From Linanthus parryae (Eukaryota; Streptophyta; Magnoliopsida; Ericales; Polemoniaceae), in NCBI GenBank assembly GCA_023055425.1, contig JALGPY010000003.1:73879491-73943490 (forward strand): DNA of 64,000 bases, read 5' to 3'. Below, one piece after another: positions 42,949 through 53,011 of this stretch. Position 1 is the stretch's first letter. Each line of letters begins with the position of its first letter. Both the position numbers and the translations under genes were made by a program. The notes beneath the pieces are model-generated. The model did no database searches. It was not told the origin of the DNA and saw only the letters and a list, made by a program, of their open reading frames with translations.

Positions 42949-43907
42949 TCGAATTCAATCGAGATTCTCGCAGGGCATTTGTCTGTACTCACTTTAGATC
43001 CCAGAGTGGCTAAATCATCAGCATGCCGATTATCAGCTCTAGGCGTGTGCTCATACCTAACATCGCAGAATTGTTGTACCAGCTTCTGCACCACAGTCCG
43101 ATAGGGTAACACATTTAACTCTTTCAATTCATACTCGCCTGAATCTTGTTTGACTATTAACTTAGAATCCTCCATAACCGTCAAATTGCTTACTTCCAGC
43201 GCCCTGGCTGCACGGAGGCCTGCAATGAGAGCCTCATACTCCGCTTCATTGTTGGTTACCGGGAAATCAAGTTTCGTGGACATTTGGATGACCTCCCCAT
43301 CTGGTTTAGTCAAAACGATTCCAATTCCTCCGCCTTTCCTTGTTGACAATCCATCAAAATGAAGCGTCCAGTAAGGTAACTTGACTGCATAGATCTCTGG
43401 TCCTTCCAGTTCCTCCTCGATCATGGGCTCATAGCTGTTATCTGGGAACTGTGCCAAAAGATCCGCCACTACTTGCGATTTGACTGCTCGTGGTCGAACA
43501 CACGTGATATCATATTGCGAAATGGTCATATACCATTTTGCCAATCTTCCGAAGGGAGAGGTGTGAGTCAAGAGATACCGTATGGGGCCGCTCTTTGTAA
43601 CCACCACAACTTTATGCGAGGCGAAGTAGTGTTTCAACTTTTCTATTACGAAGAATAAGGCAAGACAATGGCGTTCGATATCTGTGTACCTTGATTCAGC
43701 TGGTTGCACTATGCGAGAAATATAATAAATCGGCCTTTCTTGCCCCTCATATTCTTGACCCAAAAGCGCCCCTATAGACCTCTTTGTCGACGTCAGATAC
43801 AGCAAAAGCGGCGATCCAAGCTGTGGTGCGATCATTACCCTTGGCGATGTCAGCAGGTCCTTTAACCTCCCGAACGCGGCCTCATGTTCCTCTGTCCAAT
43901 TATACAC
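42933..43907 (-). CDS. pol: Tat element 2 RNase H and archaeal-type RNase H
   Basis: An intact frame of 324 codons starts in the RT-RNase H connection (YNWTEEHEAAFGRLKDLL), covers the RT-linked RNase H (LLYLTSTKRSIGALL, YTDIERHCLALFFVIEKLKHYF) and the second, archaeal-type RNase H (WTLHFDG, NNEAEYEALIAGLRAA, VMEDSKLIVKQ, ADDLATLG). In element 1 the third acidic site is GDSK, here EDSK; the final DALATLG Asp is kept as DDLATLG. The frame ends by a shift at 42933 before the integrase. Confidence 0.88.
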   Translation of the reverse strand: MYNWTEEHEAAFGRLKDLLTSPRVMIAPQLGSPLLLYLTSTKRSIGALLGQEYEGQERPIYYISRIVQPAESRYTDIERHCLALFFVIEKLKHYFASHKVVVVTKSGPIRYLLTHTSPFGRLAKWYMTISQYDITCVRPRAVKSQVVADLLAQFPDNSYEPMIEEELEGPEIYAVKLPYWTLHFDGLSTRKGGGIGIVLTKPDGEVIQMSTKLDFPVTNNEAEYEALIAGLRAARALEVSNLTVMEDSKLIVKQDSGEYELKELNVLPYRTVVQKLVQQFCDVRYEHTPRADNRHADDLATLGSKVSTDKCPARISIEFECHQH

Positions 43908-43942
43908 AGCATTCTTCTTGAGGAGGTCGCTGAAGCAAAAGG

Positions 43943-44936
43943 TTATTTCTGCGATGCGGGGATGAATCTCCGCAGGTAAGATAATTTCCCCAAGAACGTC
44001 TTCAGAGTGATTTGATTGTGTGGCGCCGTCATGCTTTTGATGGCCGATACCTTCGCGGGGTCAGGCTCGATGCCCTGGCGATGTATTACACATCCCAAGA
44101 ACTTCCCTGAAGTCACTCTGAATGCATACTTCATGGGATTAATCTTTAGCTGAAAACTTCTGCATCTTTCCAATACCTTCGGCAGGTCCCCCAAATGGTC
44201 CGCTTCCTCTTTGGACTTGACGACCAAGTCATCAACATAGAACTCCATTTCCTGGTGCATCATGTCGTGAAATAGAGCCATCATTGCTCGCTGATAGGTC
44301 GCGCCTGCGTTCTTGAGCCTGAACGGCATAGCCGTGTAATTAAAGACTTCCACCGGCGTGATGAACGCGGTTTTTCGTGCATCTTAAGGGTCCATTTTGA
44401 TCTGGTTGTACCCACAGAAACCATCCATGAAGTTGAACATTCGATGACCCGCAGTAGAATCGATAAGCAGATCGATGTTGGGTAACGGAAAATCGTCCTT
44501 GGGTCAGACGCGGTTGAGATCTCTGAAGTCTACACAAATGCGAAGCTGCCCATTCTTCTTTACCACAGGCACAATGTTGGCCAAGCAGGTGGGATGATGA
44601 TTCGGCTCGATGAACCTGGCACTCAACAGCTTGAAAATTTTGTTGATTGATTTTCACATTTATCTCCGGCCTGAAGCTTCTTGTACATTGTTTTACTGGT
44701 TTAGATCCTGGGATAACATCTAACCTGTGCATAGTGATGCTCGTGTCCAAACCAGGCATTTCATCGTATTCCCAGGCAAACACATCTTTGTTTTCATTCA
44801 GCAGCTGGAGCAATCTTGCTTCTCCTCCCTTGTGAGGTCTGCACTCACAAAGACGGGCCTCTTCTTTTCTTCGCCTGGGCTCAGGAATACTTCCTTCAGC
44901 TCTTGCTTCTGGGGCTTCGGCTTGTCCTCCATGCAT
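43943..44936 (-). pseudogene. pol: Tat element 2 reverse transcriptase
   Basis: 44936-44340 holds the RT run-up (LLNENKDVFAWEYDEMPGLD, then a frame change near 44640) and 44353-43943 the palm with YTAMPFRLKNAGATYQRAM and the active site YVDD (EFYVDDLVVKS). Frames break near 44340, 44640 and 43940. The start of this region follows protease directly. Confidence 0.85.
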
Positions 44937-45064
44937 TCAGGCGCTTCTTTTAGCTTATCCTCTAAAGCGTCTGGTGTTGGTTTGTCTACCTCCGTGACAC
45001 GCTCGATTTGTTTGATTTGCCCAGGGATATCCCCATGCTCGAATTGGGGTACCCCCGCGCACCT

Positions 45065-46555
45065 TCATATGCGGTAGCATTTCTTTCCATTGGAGTAGAA
45101 ACTTTCTATCTCTTTGCCTGCGAGATCATGTTTTACCACTCTTTTCAGAGTGTACACGTTCTTTCTTTGATAGGCGACCGGTGGTACCTCTTCGCGTGCG
45201 GACAACTTTTCCTTAGCATCCTCCCTTGTCACCATCACTCCCGCTGGCGATTGATCCTTGATGTCTTCCCATCGATGCAAAGGAGTCGGATTAAACGGCC
45301 CTGACATTTGATTGTTCGCCATTTCGATAAACCACACTGCTTCAGTGAGGTGCACCTCATTTAGATTGAAGGGATTTACCGAAGCCGGTATCTCCACTAT
45401 TATTTCGTTCCTGATGGCCTTCATCACTTGGTGAGCTGTCGAGGGGACTGCGTCGAAACGATGAATCCAAGCTCGCCCTATGATCATGTGATACGTAGTA
45501 TTCGCATCAATGACGTAGAATTTGGCTGAACATTTGATTTTTCCTATCTGGACGCCCAGACGAATCCATCCTATCGTCATCCGGGAATCACTCCCAAATC
45601 CCATCAGCGGGGATGGACGTCTGACAATCTTCTTCTTCGGGATTCCTGCCAAATTTAAAGTGTTGAGCGAGACCACGTTGACGGCTGCTCCTCCATCAAC
45701 AAATGCCCTCTTGAATTCGACATCATTAATCACCGCCGTTACGTACAAAGGCTTCTGGTGGCTCGAGTCTGTCTTCTTGTCACTTGCAGAGAAGGTCATA
45801 ACCTTTCCCGTAGAGCGAGACACCCTAACAACTTTCCCATTCGAGACCACGATGTCTTCGTCGAAGTCTTCTGCTACCCTTAGAATCGCCTTTGTCATTT
45901 CTTTCCGGCACTTCTCCGAAAAGTTCATTTCGTCGAAGAACTTGCTGAACCCGTGCGACCCCTTCATTCGATCGGCACGCTCGTTCTCCGTGTCTATACT
46001 GTAGTCCTCATCGTTGTGGATTTCAGCAATGATAGGCAAGCCGTCTTCCGCAATCTCTTCAAGATCCATAATCGCAATCATGGCTACCTCTTTGCCTTTC
46101 GGCTCTTGCTCCGCATGAGCTAGCAGCGGATTGCTTCGCATGTCCTGCCTCTGATCGCTGACAATCAACTCGCCCTCCTTCATTTTTCGGCTCACCATGT
46201 GCCTGAGTTTCTTGCAATCAGCTGTGGGGTGCATCATTTTTCCGTGGCATTCGCACCACTTCAGGTCCCTCATCATCTCCTTAGAGGGTATCCTTTCGAG
46301 TGGAGGCAAGATTCCATCTTTACGCCACTGTTTACACAAGTCAGTCACTTCCTCTATCGAGCATGGCAGAGGTGGCGCGTCTGAGTTTGTAACCCTGGGC
46401 TGCTTGTGCGGCGAGACTGTATTAACCTCAGCTTCACGCCCCCTCTTGTAACTTAACCTTCCAATCTTGAAAGTGGTTCCCCCTGAGGGTCGTTCAGGGG
46501 CGTGCTTCTTCTTCTGCCGTTCTATAGGCTCTATGTTTTTCGTGCATTCGATCAA
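45065..46555 (-). CDS. pol: Tat element 2 gag C-terminus and aspartic protease
   Basis: An intact frame of 496 codons. It starts in the gag C-terminus with a Cys/His motif (CECHGKMMHPTADC) usual for Tat gag. In the middle an acidic linker is followed by the protease with FVDGGAAVNVVS (Asp-Gly-Gly active site, common in the Tat lineage) and the flap-like YHMIIGRAWIH. It ends GKKCYRI; RT follows at 44936 after a frame shift and a gap of about 130 bases. The upstream gag part is in other frames (46780-47497). Confidence 0.88.
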   Translation of the reverse strand: MIECTKNIEPIERQKKKHAPERPSGGTTFKIGRLSYKRGREAEVNTVSPHKQPRVTNSDAPPLPCSIEEVTDLCKQWRKDGILPPLERIPSKEMMRDLKWCECHGKMMHPTADCKKLRHMVSRKMKEGELIVSDQRQDMRSNPLLAHAEQEPKGKEVAMIAIMDLEEIAEDGLPIIAEIHNDEDYSIDTENERADRMKGSHGFSKFFDEMNFSEKCRKEMTKAILRVAEDFDEDIVVSNGKVVRVSRSTGKVMTFSASDKKTDSSHQKPLYVTAVINDVEFKRAFVDGGAAVNVVSLNTLNLAGIPKKKIVRRPSPLMGFGSDSRMTIGWIRLGVQIGKIKCSAKFYVIDANTTYHMIIGRAWIHRFDAVPSTAHQVMKAIRNEIIVEIPASVNPFNLNEVHLTEAVWFIEMANNQMSGPFNPTPLHRWEDIKDQSPAGVMVTREDAKEKLSAREEVPPVAYQRKNVYTLKRVVKHDLAGKEIESFYSNGKKCYRI

Positions 46556-47666
46556 CTTGAAAAGGTAGGAGTTTGTAGGTTGATCAGCATACCTTTTTAC
46601 TCATCTCGCATGCCTTGTAGACATATTTCCACGAGCCTGCCCTCAAGCACTTCGTCTCTGCACTCCAAGGATTTGGCCATGAATTTCTTGATGAAGGTGA
46701 CTCCATATTCCTCGCACTTCTGATACATATGAGAGAGATGAATCATCGTAACCTTCTCTTCCACCTGGAAGAATTTCGTTTAGAACTTTTGAACCATGTC
46801 ATCCCAGGTTTTGACAGATCCGGCCTCCAACGTTTCATACCATTTGTAGGCCACATTTCCCAAATATTTCGGGAACTCGCGCATCAGCAACTTGGGATCA
46901 GCCCCATGTGGTCCCATTACATCGACGAAATGCATGACATGCTCGTGGGGATTCCCATTGGCATCTTCAAACTTGTCCCACTTAGGAGCCTTATACCCTG
47001 CGGGGTTAGGCATGAGATAGATATCGCGTGGGATAGGCGGATCGTTATCAACCTTCGGGATAATGGTGTCTACAAACGGTTGATTGGCCAAGAATGTCTC
47101 TATGCGCCACTGCAGCGACGTCATACATTCCGGCGCGCTTCCCCCAGCAGTAGGAGGAAGGGATGTAGCCGGCGGGGACACACATGCTGCGGTCGGGCTA
47201 GGGGTGTAAGTCACGTTTCCCAACAGTGCGGTGGAGGAGGCAAGGGGTATTGGGAAGAGATGTTGGGTTCCACGGTTGGTAGTTGAGGAATATGTGTGGT
47301 AAGGGGCGGTATTTGGGCTGTTTGCCCCTGAACAGAGGTAATTGCACCATTTCTGGTGGGGTTTGCGAATTAGGGTTAGGTGGTGTGGGTACCACTCCAG
47401 TCCCCTGGGTGGTAGAGGTTCCCCCACCCTGAGAGACAGCAGTGCCCGATGTAGGATTCGGAGCAAGGGTTCCCAGGATGGCCATTATCCATTCCATCTA
47501 TGCGGATTGAGCCTGAAGGGCCTTTCCCTAATTCTGGATGGTGGCGTTTAGAGCCTCCAATGTCGGAGTCCCACTGGCGGCCGCAGAAGTGTGACGGGTC
47601 TCCTCTCCTAAGGTTGTCTCCGTGGAGGGCGATCTATTACTGTCGTCGTCTTCGTGAGACATGTTT
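46556..47666 (-). pseudogene. gag: Tat element 2 gag N-terminal part
   Basis: ATG MSHEDDD at about 47662 starts gag, with a TAG after about 40 codons. The Pro/Gly/Thr-rich part follows in frames 47497-47198 and 47466-46780, then the gag core: NPPIPRDIYLMPNPAGYKAPKWDKFEDANGN-like stretch, HVMHFVDVMGPHGADPKLLMREFPKYLGNVAYKWYETL and WDDMVQKF. A stop at 46780 and a frame change near 46560 separate it from the protease frame. Confidence 0.83.
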
Positions 47667-47680
47667 GCTTGCAGTGGTAA

Positions 47681-47700
47681 GTTTCACGTCGGATTCACCA
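47681..47700 (-). other. Primer binding site of Tat element 2 (tRNA-Trp-like)
   Basis: On the minus strand TGGTGAATCCGACGTGAAAC follows the LTR by two or three bases. Its complement ends GGATTCACCA and resembles the 3' end of plant tRNA-Trp (acceptor stem GGATCC side), with a mismatch or two. The tRNA match is from memory. Confidence 0.6.
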
Positions 47701-47702
47701 AA

Positions 47703-48310
47703 TTTTTACGAAAGAATCCTTTAGGGAGGATTCAATATACACCAAGAGCAGAGGATAAGAACACAGGAAGAGTAGAGTTGTGTGTAGGGAGAGGGTAAGG
47801 CAATAGTACTGTATGAGAGAGAGATAGAATTTTGGCAAAGCTTCCGCGTATCTCAGGTGATTCATCCTTGTATAGAAGGGTTAACGATCCTATATATAAC
47901 GGAGAATGTGACCGTTGTAGTGGGTTAATGCGCCCATTAATGGCGGCTTAATTAGCTTAACCACAACGGCACATACGTCCGCGTATATAGGAACCGTTAC
48001 GCACGTCGTCCGCGTATACCGGAACCGTTATGAGGTTGACCGGGTTTATGGAGCTCATGCCATAAATCTCTCAAAGCAGTTACTAAAGGTTGTGCGCGGG
48101 CTTGGTTGTCGTTCGCGCGCGACAGAACTTACTCTAGCCTCCAAACCACTAAGTCTCTAAAAGTCCCGTGTGGCGGTATGCGAGGGCCCTGTCTCGCAGC
48201 CCCCACATGGATCAGCGCGGGTGGTGATCCTGTGTGTGTGGACCACAGCTAGGTGTGCTGGATGATCGCCACGTGGATAAGATCTGTCTTTCTAGAAAGC
48301 ACTATCTACA
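47703..48310 (-). mobile_element. 5' LTR of Tat element 2
   Basis: 608 bp matching the left LTR; minus-strand start TGTAGATAG at 48310, end near 47703 with a mutated terminus (AAAAA rather than ACACA). G-box at 48270-48275 and TATA region near 47887-47902 are conserved. Confidence 0.9.
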
Positions 48311-48315
48311 TTATC
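48311..48315. other. Target site duplication of Tat element 2
   Basis: TTATC here and TTGTC at 33747-33751 flank the element; one mismatch. Confidence 0.8.
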
Positions 48316-48360
48316 ATATCTTTCTTTCTTCTGTCATGGTCGTTTTTTTGAAAGCTCTTG
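48316..48360 (-). pseudogene. gag: Last gag piece of copia E/C
   Basis: About 45 bp read the gag KKAMIAS/HDRRK region in reverse, continuing what was cut at 33751. At about 48358 it changes abruptly into env-like sequence of element B. Confidence 0.7.
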
Positions 48361-49388
48361 CTATTGAAAAAAGAGAGTGAGGAGGTTCGCATAGGGTAAA
48401 TGATGTTTCCTTTTCTTGGTAAAAGAGTACAGAATGTGCTCCATCACAATGCTTGGCAAATTAATCTCATAACCATGCATAATCAGATACATCAAATACA
48501 GTACCCTATTAGACATCAACTCTTTTGAATTCTCCTTACGTACTACACACCTCATCAGAATAGTGAAGAAGATCTTAGCTTAGACAGTCAACATAGAGTG
48601 AGTTAACTTTTTTGAGAGAGTAGCCACATTAGGTAAAAAGAATTCATCTTTAGCCAACCTTAAAGCATCAATATTACTAGGATGATAGTCTGTATTGTAC
48701 CTCTTTGGACAACCTAAGCCATTAGCAAATTCAGAATGATCTACATCCATGTTAATCCAAGCCATCTTGTAAAATATGGTCAAGGCTAAGGTTTTCTCTT
48801 GTTTCATGTTCAAATAAAACATTCTGGTAAGACTAGGGTATGCAACTTCTGATGGATTAAGAATTCTACAAAGGAAACTTTGTTTCAATCTCCTTTTGCA
48901 TTCCAGATTCATACAATTCAACATGCTAGTGCTGATTAAGCTACAGTATGAAATAGGAGCTGAAGCAAAACCATCTAACCAGTTTCTTCTTGCAGCATGA
49001 ATAATAAATCACTTGCTAGAGAGAGTTTTATTACCATTAGGGGTTTTCTTCTAATTGTAGATATCAAGTTTCTTACCAGTGTCCTTCTCTGATTCGTGAA
49101 TCTCCTTTCCAGTGACCTTTTCCTTTTCTTTAGGCGTTTTCTGAAGATTCTTCTTCACCTTTTTGGGTTACCAATCTAAATGCCTTTTGGTTTCCAACTG
49201 TGATCTATCTTTTTCTTTCCTGAATTAGCAGTCTGATCACTTTTATCTTTCTTACTCTTCTTTAGAGTAGGAGATGTTGGTTTTTCTGCACTAGGAGTTC
49301 CGGAACTGGAATCATCACTTAGTGCTTGAACTTCTTCCTTTACAACTTTTCTCTTCTTCCTTGAACTTTTCTTAGAGCCTCCGGCCAT
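48361..49388 (-). pseudogene. Env-like region of copia B
   Basis: Starts MAGGSKKSSRKKRKVVKEE at 49388 with a basic NLS-like start, as in A and E. Frame 48924-48580 and 48555-48361 read a globular domain with WLDGFAS-type block before it (about 49000) and MAWINMDVDHSEFANGLG in it. This is the longest env-like stretch in the window. It resembles the envelope-like ORF of SIRE elements but has no visible signal peptide or membrane segment. It is cut at 48360. Confidence 0.7.
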
Positions 49389-49860
49389 CTTGATTGTCTT
49401 AGTGTTTCTTCATGAGTCCATTAGGGTTTGGGAATTTTAGAATAGAGAGGCAAGAGTGAGAGAAATGAGAGGGATAAGATAGAGGATAAGTACAAAAGAG
49501 TTTGAGTTTGAAAAGGAAACTGAATATTTCCTGAATATTTGAGAAAGGAAAGTTTGAATAAAATTCAAATTTTGTGTGTGACGTGTGGAAGGAAATAAAA
49601 TAACATTGATTCGAAAAAGTTTTATTTAAAAAGGTAGAAACAATGTTAGGCAATTATCTATAGAGATAACACCCAACATTGGAGATCCATTCATTGAATA
49701 TACAGTCTACAAATTTATTTTCAACGTTTTGAAAGAATTTCAAGGCCTTAAAAAAAGTGTAGTACTCAAAGCAGACAAAATCAAGTCTTTGAAAATATTT
49801 TCAAGGCTTTGAAAAACTTTCCAAAACATTGTAACACATAGTGTTTACCTGATACTCCCC
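49389..49860. other. Spacer between pol and env-like region of copia B
   Basis: Non-coding with palindrome-type repeats at 49735-49830 and a purine tract just behind pol (complement of CTGATACTCCCCCTAAACC, 49849-49866). Confidence 0.65.
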
Positions 49861-51470
49861 CTAAACCAGTGATTCCTTATTTAACATGCCCAGTTCTAAT
49901 CTCAAGGTTGTGGATCTATCTTCTGAGAATGGTTTAGTGAAGATATCTGCAAGCCACATGTCAGTAGGCACGAATGACAAAGATACATCACCTCTCTCCA
50001 CATGATCTATGATGAAATGGTGTCTGACATCTACGTGTTTAGTTCTTGAGTGTTGAAATGGATTCTTAGTAATTAAAATTGCACTAGTGTTTTCACATTT
50101 GATGGCAATATCTCTGAAGTCATAACCCAAGTTAATCAATTGTTAAGCTATCCACAACACTTGAGAGCAGCAACCTCAACCTCCTATGAATTCAGCTTCT
50201 GCTGTTGATAAAGCTACTGAATTTCGCTTCTTAGAATGCCAGCTTATCAGGGATGATCCAAGGAACTGGCAACACCCTGAAATGCTTTTTCTATCTACAT
50301 TGTAACCTGCAAAATCAGCATCTGAATAGCCACATAGAGAGAAGATAGAATGTTTAGGATAACAAAGCTCTAAGTCTTTGGTACCATTGAGATATCTAAA
50401 GACTCTTTTGACAGCTACAAGGTATGATTTTTTAGGAACAGCTTGGAATCTAGCACCTGTACAAACACTAAACATGATATCTGGTCTACTAGTAGTTAGC
50501 TAAAGTAGTGAACCAATAATACCTCTGTATTCTTTCTGGTTCACACACTTACTATTCTGATCTAATCTAGGGACAGTGTAGAACTCATGGGAGTTTTACA
50601 GCCTTGGATTCTGACAAGTTATACTTCTTCAGCAGATCCTTGGTGTACTTACTTTGATGTAGAAAAATTCCCTTTCCATTTGTTGCCCATGAAGTCCAAG
50701 AAAGAAATTTAACTCTCCCATCAAGCTCATTTCAAATTCTCTGCTCATAAGACTTGAGAAATCTTTGGAAAGAGAAAAATTAGTAGCACCAAACAAAAAA
50801 TCATCAGCATATATCTGTACTACTAAAAAGTCTTTCTAATGAGTCTTATGAAAAGAGTTTTTCAACCATGCCTCTTTTGAAACCATTTTGAATTAGAAAA
50901 TTTGAAAATCATCCATACCATGCTCTTGGAGCCTGTTTCAAACCATATAGTGTCCTGTCAAGTTCATAAACATAGTTGGAAAACTCATCACTGTCAAATC
51001 CAGGTGGTTGAGCAACATATACTTCCCCTTGTAGATAGCCATTTAAAATGCACATTATCATGCTCTTATGAGATGCAAAAGAAAGTAAGATTCTAATTTC
51101 TTCCAACCTAGATATAGGAGCAAAAGTCGCATCATAGTCTATACCTTCTTCTTGATTGTTTCCTTGAGCTACTAATCTTGAATTATTTCTGATACCCTTC
51201 ATCTAGTTTGTTTCTAAACACCTATCTTGTTCCAATCACAAGCTAATATTTAGGAGGAGGAACTAGATTCGAAAAATTGTTCCTCTCAAATTCATTCATC
51301 TCACTTTGCATAGCAATGATCCACTCTGCCTCTTGAAGTGCTTCTATCACATTCTTGGGCTCTATCAGAGAAACAAAAGCACTAAAAGCACACAAGTTAT
51401 TTAATTGAGACCATGTTTGTGTACCAGTCGATGGATTAGAAATAATGTTTTCTGCTGGGTGAGATGACAC
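49861..51470 (-). pseudogene. pol: Copia B reverse transcriptase and RNase H
   Basis: RT pieces 51470-51243 (ENVIEALQEAEWIIAMQSEMNE type) and 51202-50909 ([31 protein letters not shown]). The active site near 50800 reads YADD instead of YVDD. RNase H 50475-50176 (YSDADFAGYNVDRKS, STAEAEF) and 50139-49861, ending LNKESLV. Stops or shifts lie near 50900, 50820, 50500 and 50150. Confidence 0.83.
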
Positions 51471-51788
51471 ATATATGAACTTCTTTCTAGGTGTCCAGGG
51501 TTCTGGTTCTTCTGGAATCTTTTCAAGACCTTGAGATATTGATCTTGTGGCTTCACCACTCTGTATTTATTAAGATTATGTTTCAAGGCTTTGAAACTTA
51601 TTTTTAAGGCCTTGAAAACATCTTATGTTTTCCAGCAAGTTATTCTTGGAACCATTGTCTAGATCTGTTTCATCTTCTGATTCATTCTTGTTCAGATTTA
51701 GATCCGCAAAACCATCACTCAAAGAGCTATCATACCCTTCATAAAAAATAACCAGTATACTTTCCGCAAGAAGCTTTGTTCTTTTATT

Positions 51789-52420
51789 TTAAACCCCATA
51801 AGCTTTGCTAGTTAAGGAATTTCCATGAAATATACCTTCATCACTTCTTGCATCAAATTTACCAAGATTAACCTTACCGTTGTTGTGTAAAAAACAAGTA
51901 AAACCAAAAGATTTGAAGTAAGAGATGCTTGTCTTTCTCCCTTTGACGAGTTCATAAGGAGTCTTATTCAGAATAAGCCTGATCAAGCACCTGTTAAGAT
52001 ATCGTTTGTTGTATTTACAGTTTCTGCCCAAAAGGATTTTGGAAACTTGTTCTCAAAAATATTTGTCCTAGGCATGTCCTCAAGTTTCATGTTCTTGCTT
52101 TCAACAACACCATTCTGTTGAGGAGTTCTAGGAGAAGAGAAGTTGTGAGCGATACAAAAATTAGCACAAAATAAACCAAACTCTAGTGTATCAAACTCCC
52201 TTCCTTGATCACTCCTGATAGAAACAATAGGGAGATTTTTCAAAGTTTCGTAAACTTTTGAAAATCCAAATAGAGCCTCGGAATTATCTTTGAGAAACAT
52301 TACCCAAGTAAATATAGAGTAATCATCTACAATAACTAGCATGTACCTCTTACCCTTTGGAGTTGGAACTCTCATATGACCACAGAGATCCATATGTAGT
52401 AATTCAATGGGTCTAGTTGT
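51789..52420 (-). pseudogene. pol: Copia B integrase
   Basis: Frame 52393-51983 has MDLCGHMRVPTPKGKRY, IRSDQGREFD and GVVESKN, so all three DDE residues are present although the GPM after the first Asp is GHM. It goes on in 52031-51789 to the C-terminal GKFDARSDEGIFHG block. The spacer to RT (51780-51480) holds palindrome-type repeats at 51575-51625. Confidence 0.82.
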
Positions 52421-53000
52421 ACTTACAAAGTTCTTGGATTGAAAGAGCTCCTCGTCTGTTTACCTTGAGCACAAGCCATACATACCTCTTCATCCTTGAG
52501 CTTGATAGAAGGAAGACCTCTGACAAGATATTTATAAACCAATTTGTTGAATGTATGTAGGATAATGTCTCCAAGCATTATGTGCCAAAGCTTTGAATCC
52601 TCTTTCAAGGCCTTGAGACACTTCAGACTTTCACCTGCAACTTTGTTTGTCTTCAAACAGTATACATTTTTTGACCTAGAGGCAGTGAGGATGGAATGGC
52701 CAGATTTTTCATCTTGGACCACACATATTTCTTTGTCAAATACAACTTTATTACCTTTGTCACACAATTGTGATACGCTAATAAGAACCATCTACAAGAT
52801 AAACATCTGAGATAGAGTTTCCATAATCATTACATATTTTACCAATACCTATGATGTTGCATTGCCTTTGTCACCAAGTGTGATTGTCCCTCCATATTTT
52901 TCTTTCAATTATGAGAATAAGATGTTTTTGCCACTCATGTGTCCGAAACACTTACTATCTATGATCCATTTCTGTTCTTTGCTCTTGGTGTCAACCTGCA
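52421..53000 (-). pseudogene. pol: Copia B protease and pre-integrase
   Basis: Frame 52791-52423 holds the LISVSQLCDKGNKVVFDKE block behind the protease and the finger (LWHIMLGDIILH and CMACAQGKQTR). The first His-Leu-Gly-His pattern is changed (LGD instead of LGH). A palindrome copy lies at about 52605-52620 within LKCLKALKED. The protease itself is degraded. Confidence 0.75.
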
Positions 53001-53011
53001 AACACCATTCA

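Larger units (their letters stand above)
33752..48310 (-). mobile_element. Complete Tat-lineage (Retand-like) Ty3/gypsy element 2
   Basis: 14,559 bp with two LTRs (33752-34354 and 47703-48310), a 5-bp target duplication (TTGTC 33747-33751, TTATC 48311-48315, one mismatch), PPT, PBS, gag, pol, palindrome and tandem repeats, a small antisense ORF and a spliced antisense gene. It reads on the minus strand, so the 5' LTR is on the right. The copia gag it sits in is continuous when the insert is removed. The two LTRs differ by several percent by eye, and gag-pol is broken in many places, so this is not a recent insertion. Confidence 0.92.
18482..48360 (-). mobile_element. Composite copia element E/C, split by three nested insertions
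   Basis: Minus-strand pieces fit one SIRE-like copia element: 3' LTR 18482-19787, env-like 19967-20756, RNase H/RT 21213-22993, integrase 29319-29683, pre-integrase to gag 32312-33751 and a last gag piece 48316-48360. Between them lie an Angela-like element, a hAT element and Tat element 2. The hAT and Tat breaks are clean with target duplications. At the Angela break about 470 bp of copia (end of integrase and spacer) are missing. The 5' end (LTR, primer site, gag start) is missing at the junction with copia B. Confidence 0.75.

Noticed and set aside
45522..46004. 160-codon plus-strand frame opposite Tat gag-protease
   Set aside because: The minus-strand 496-codon protease frame explains the lack of stops; no domain is visible on the plus strand.
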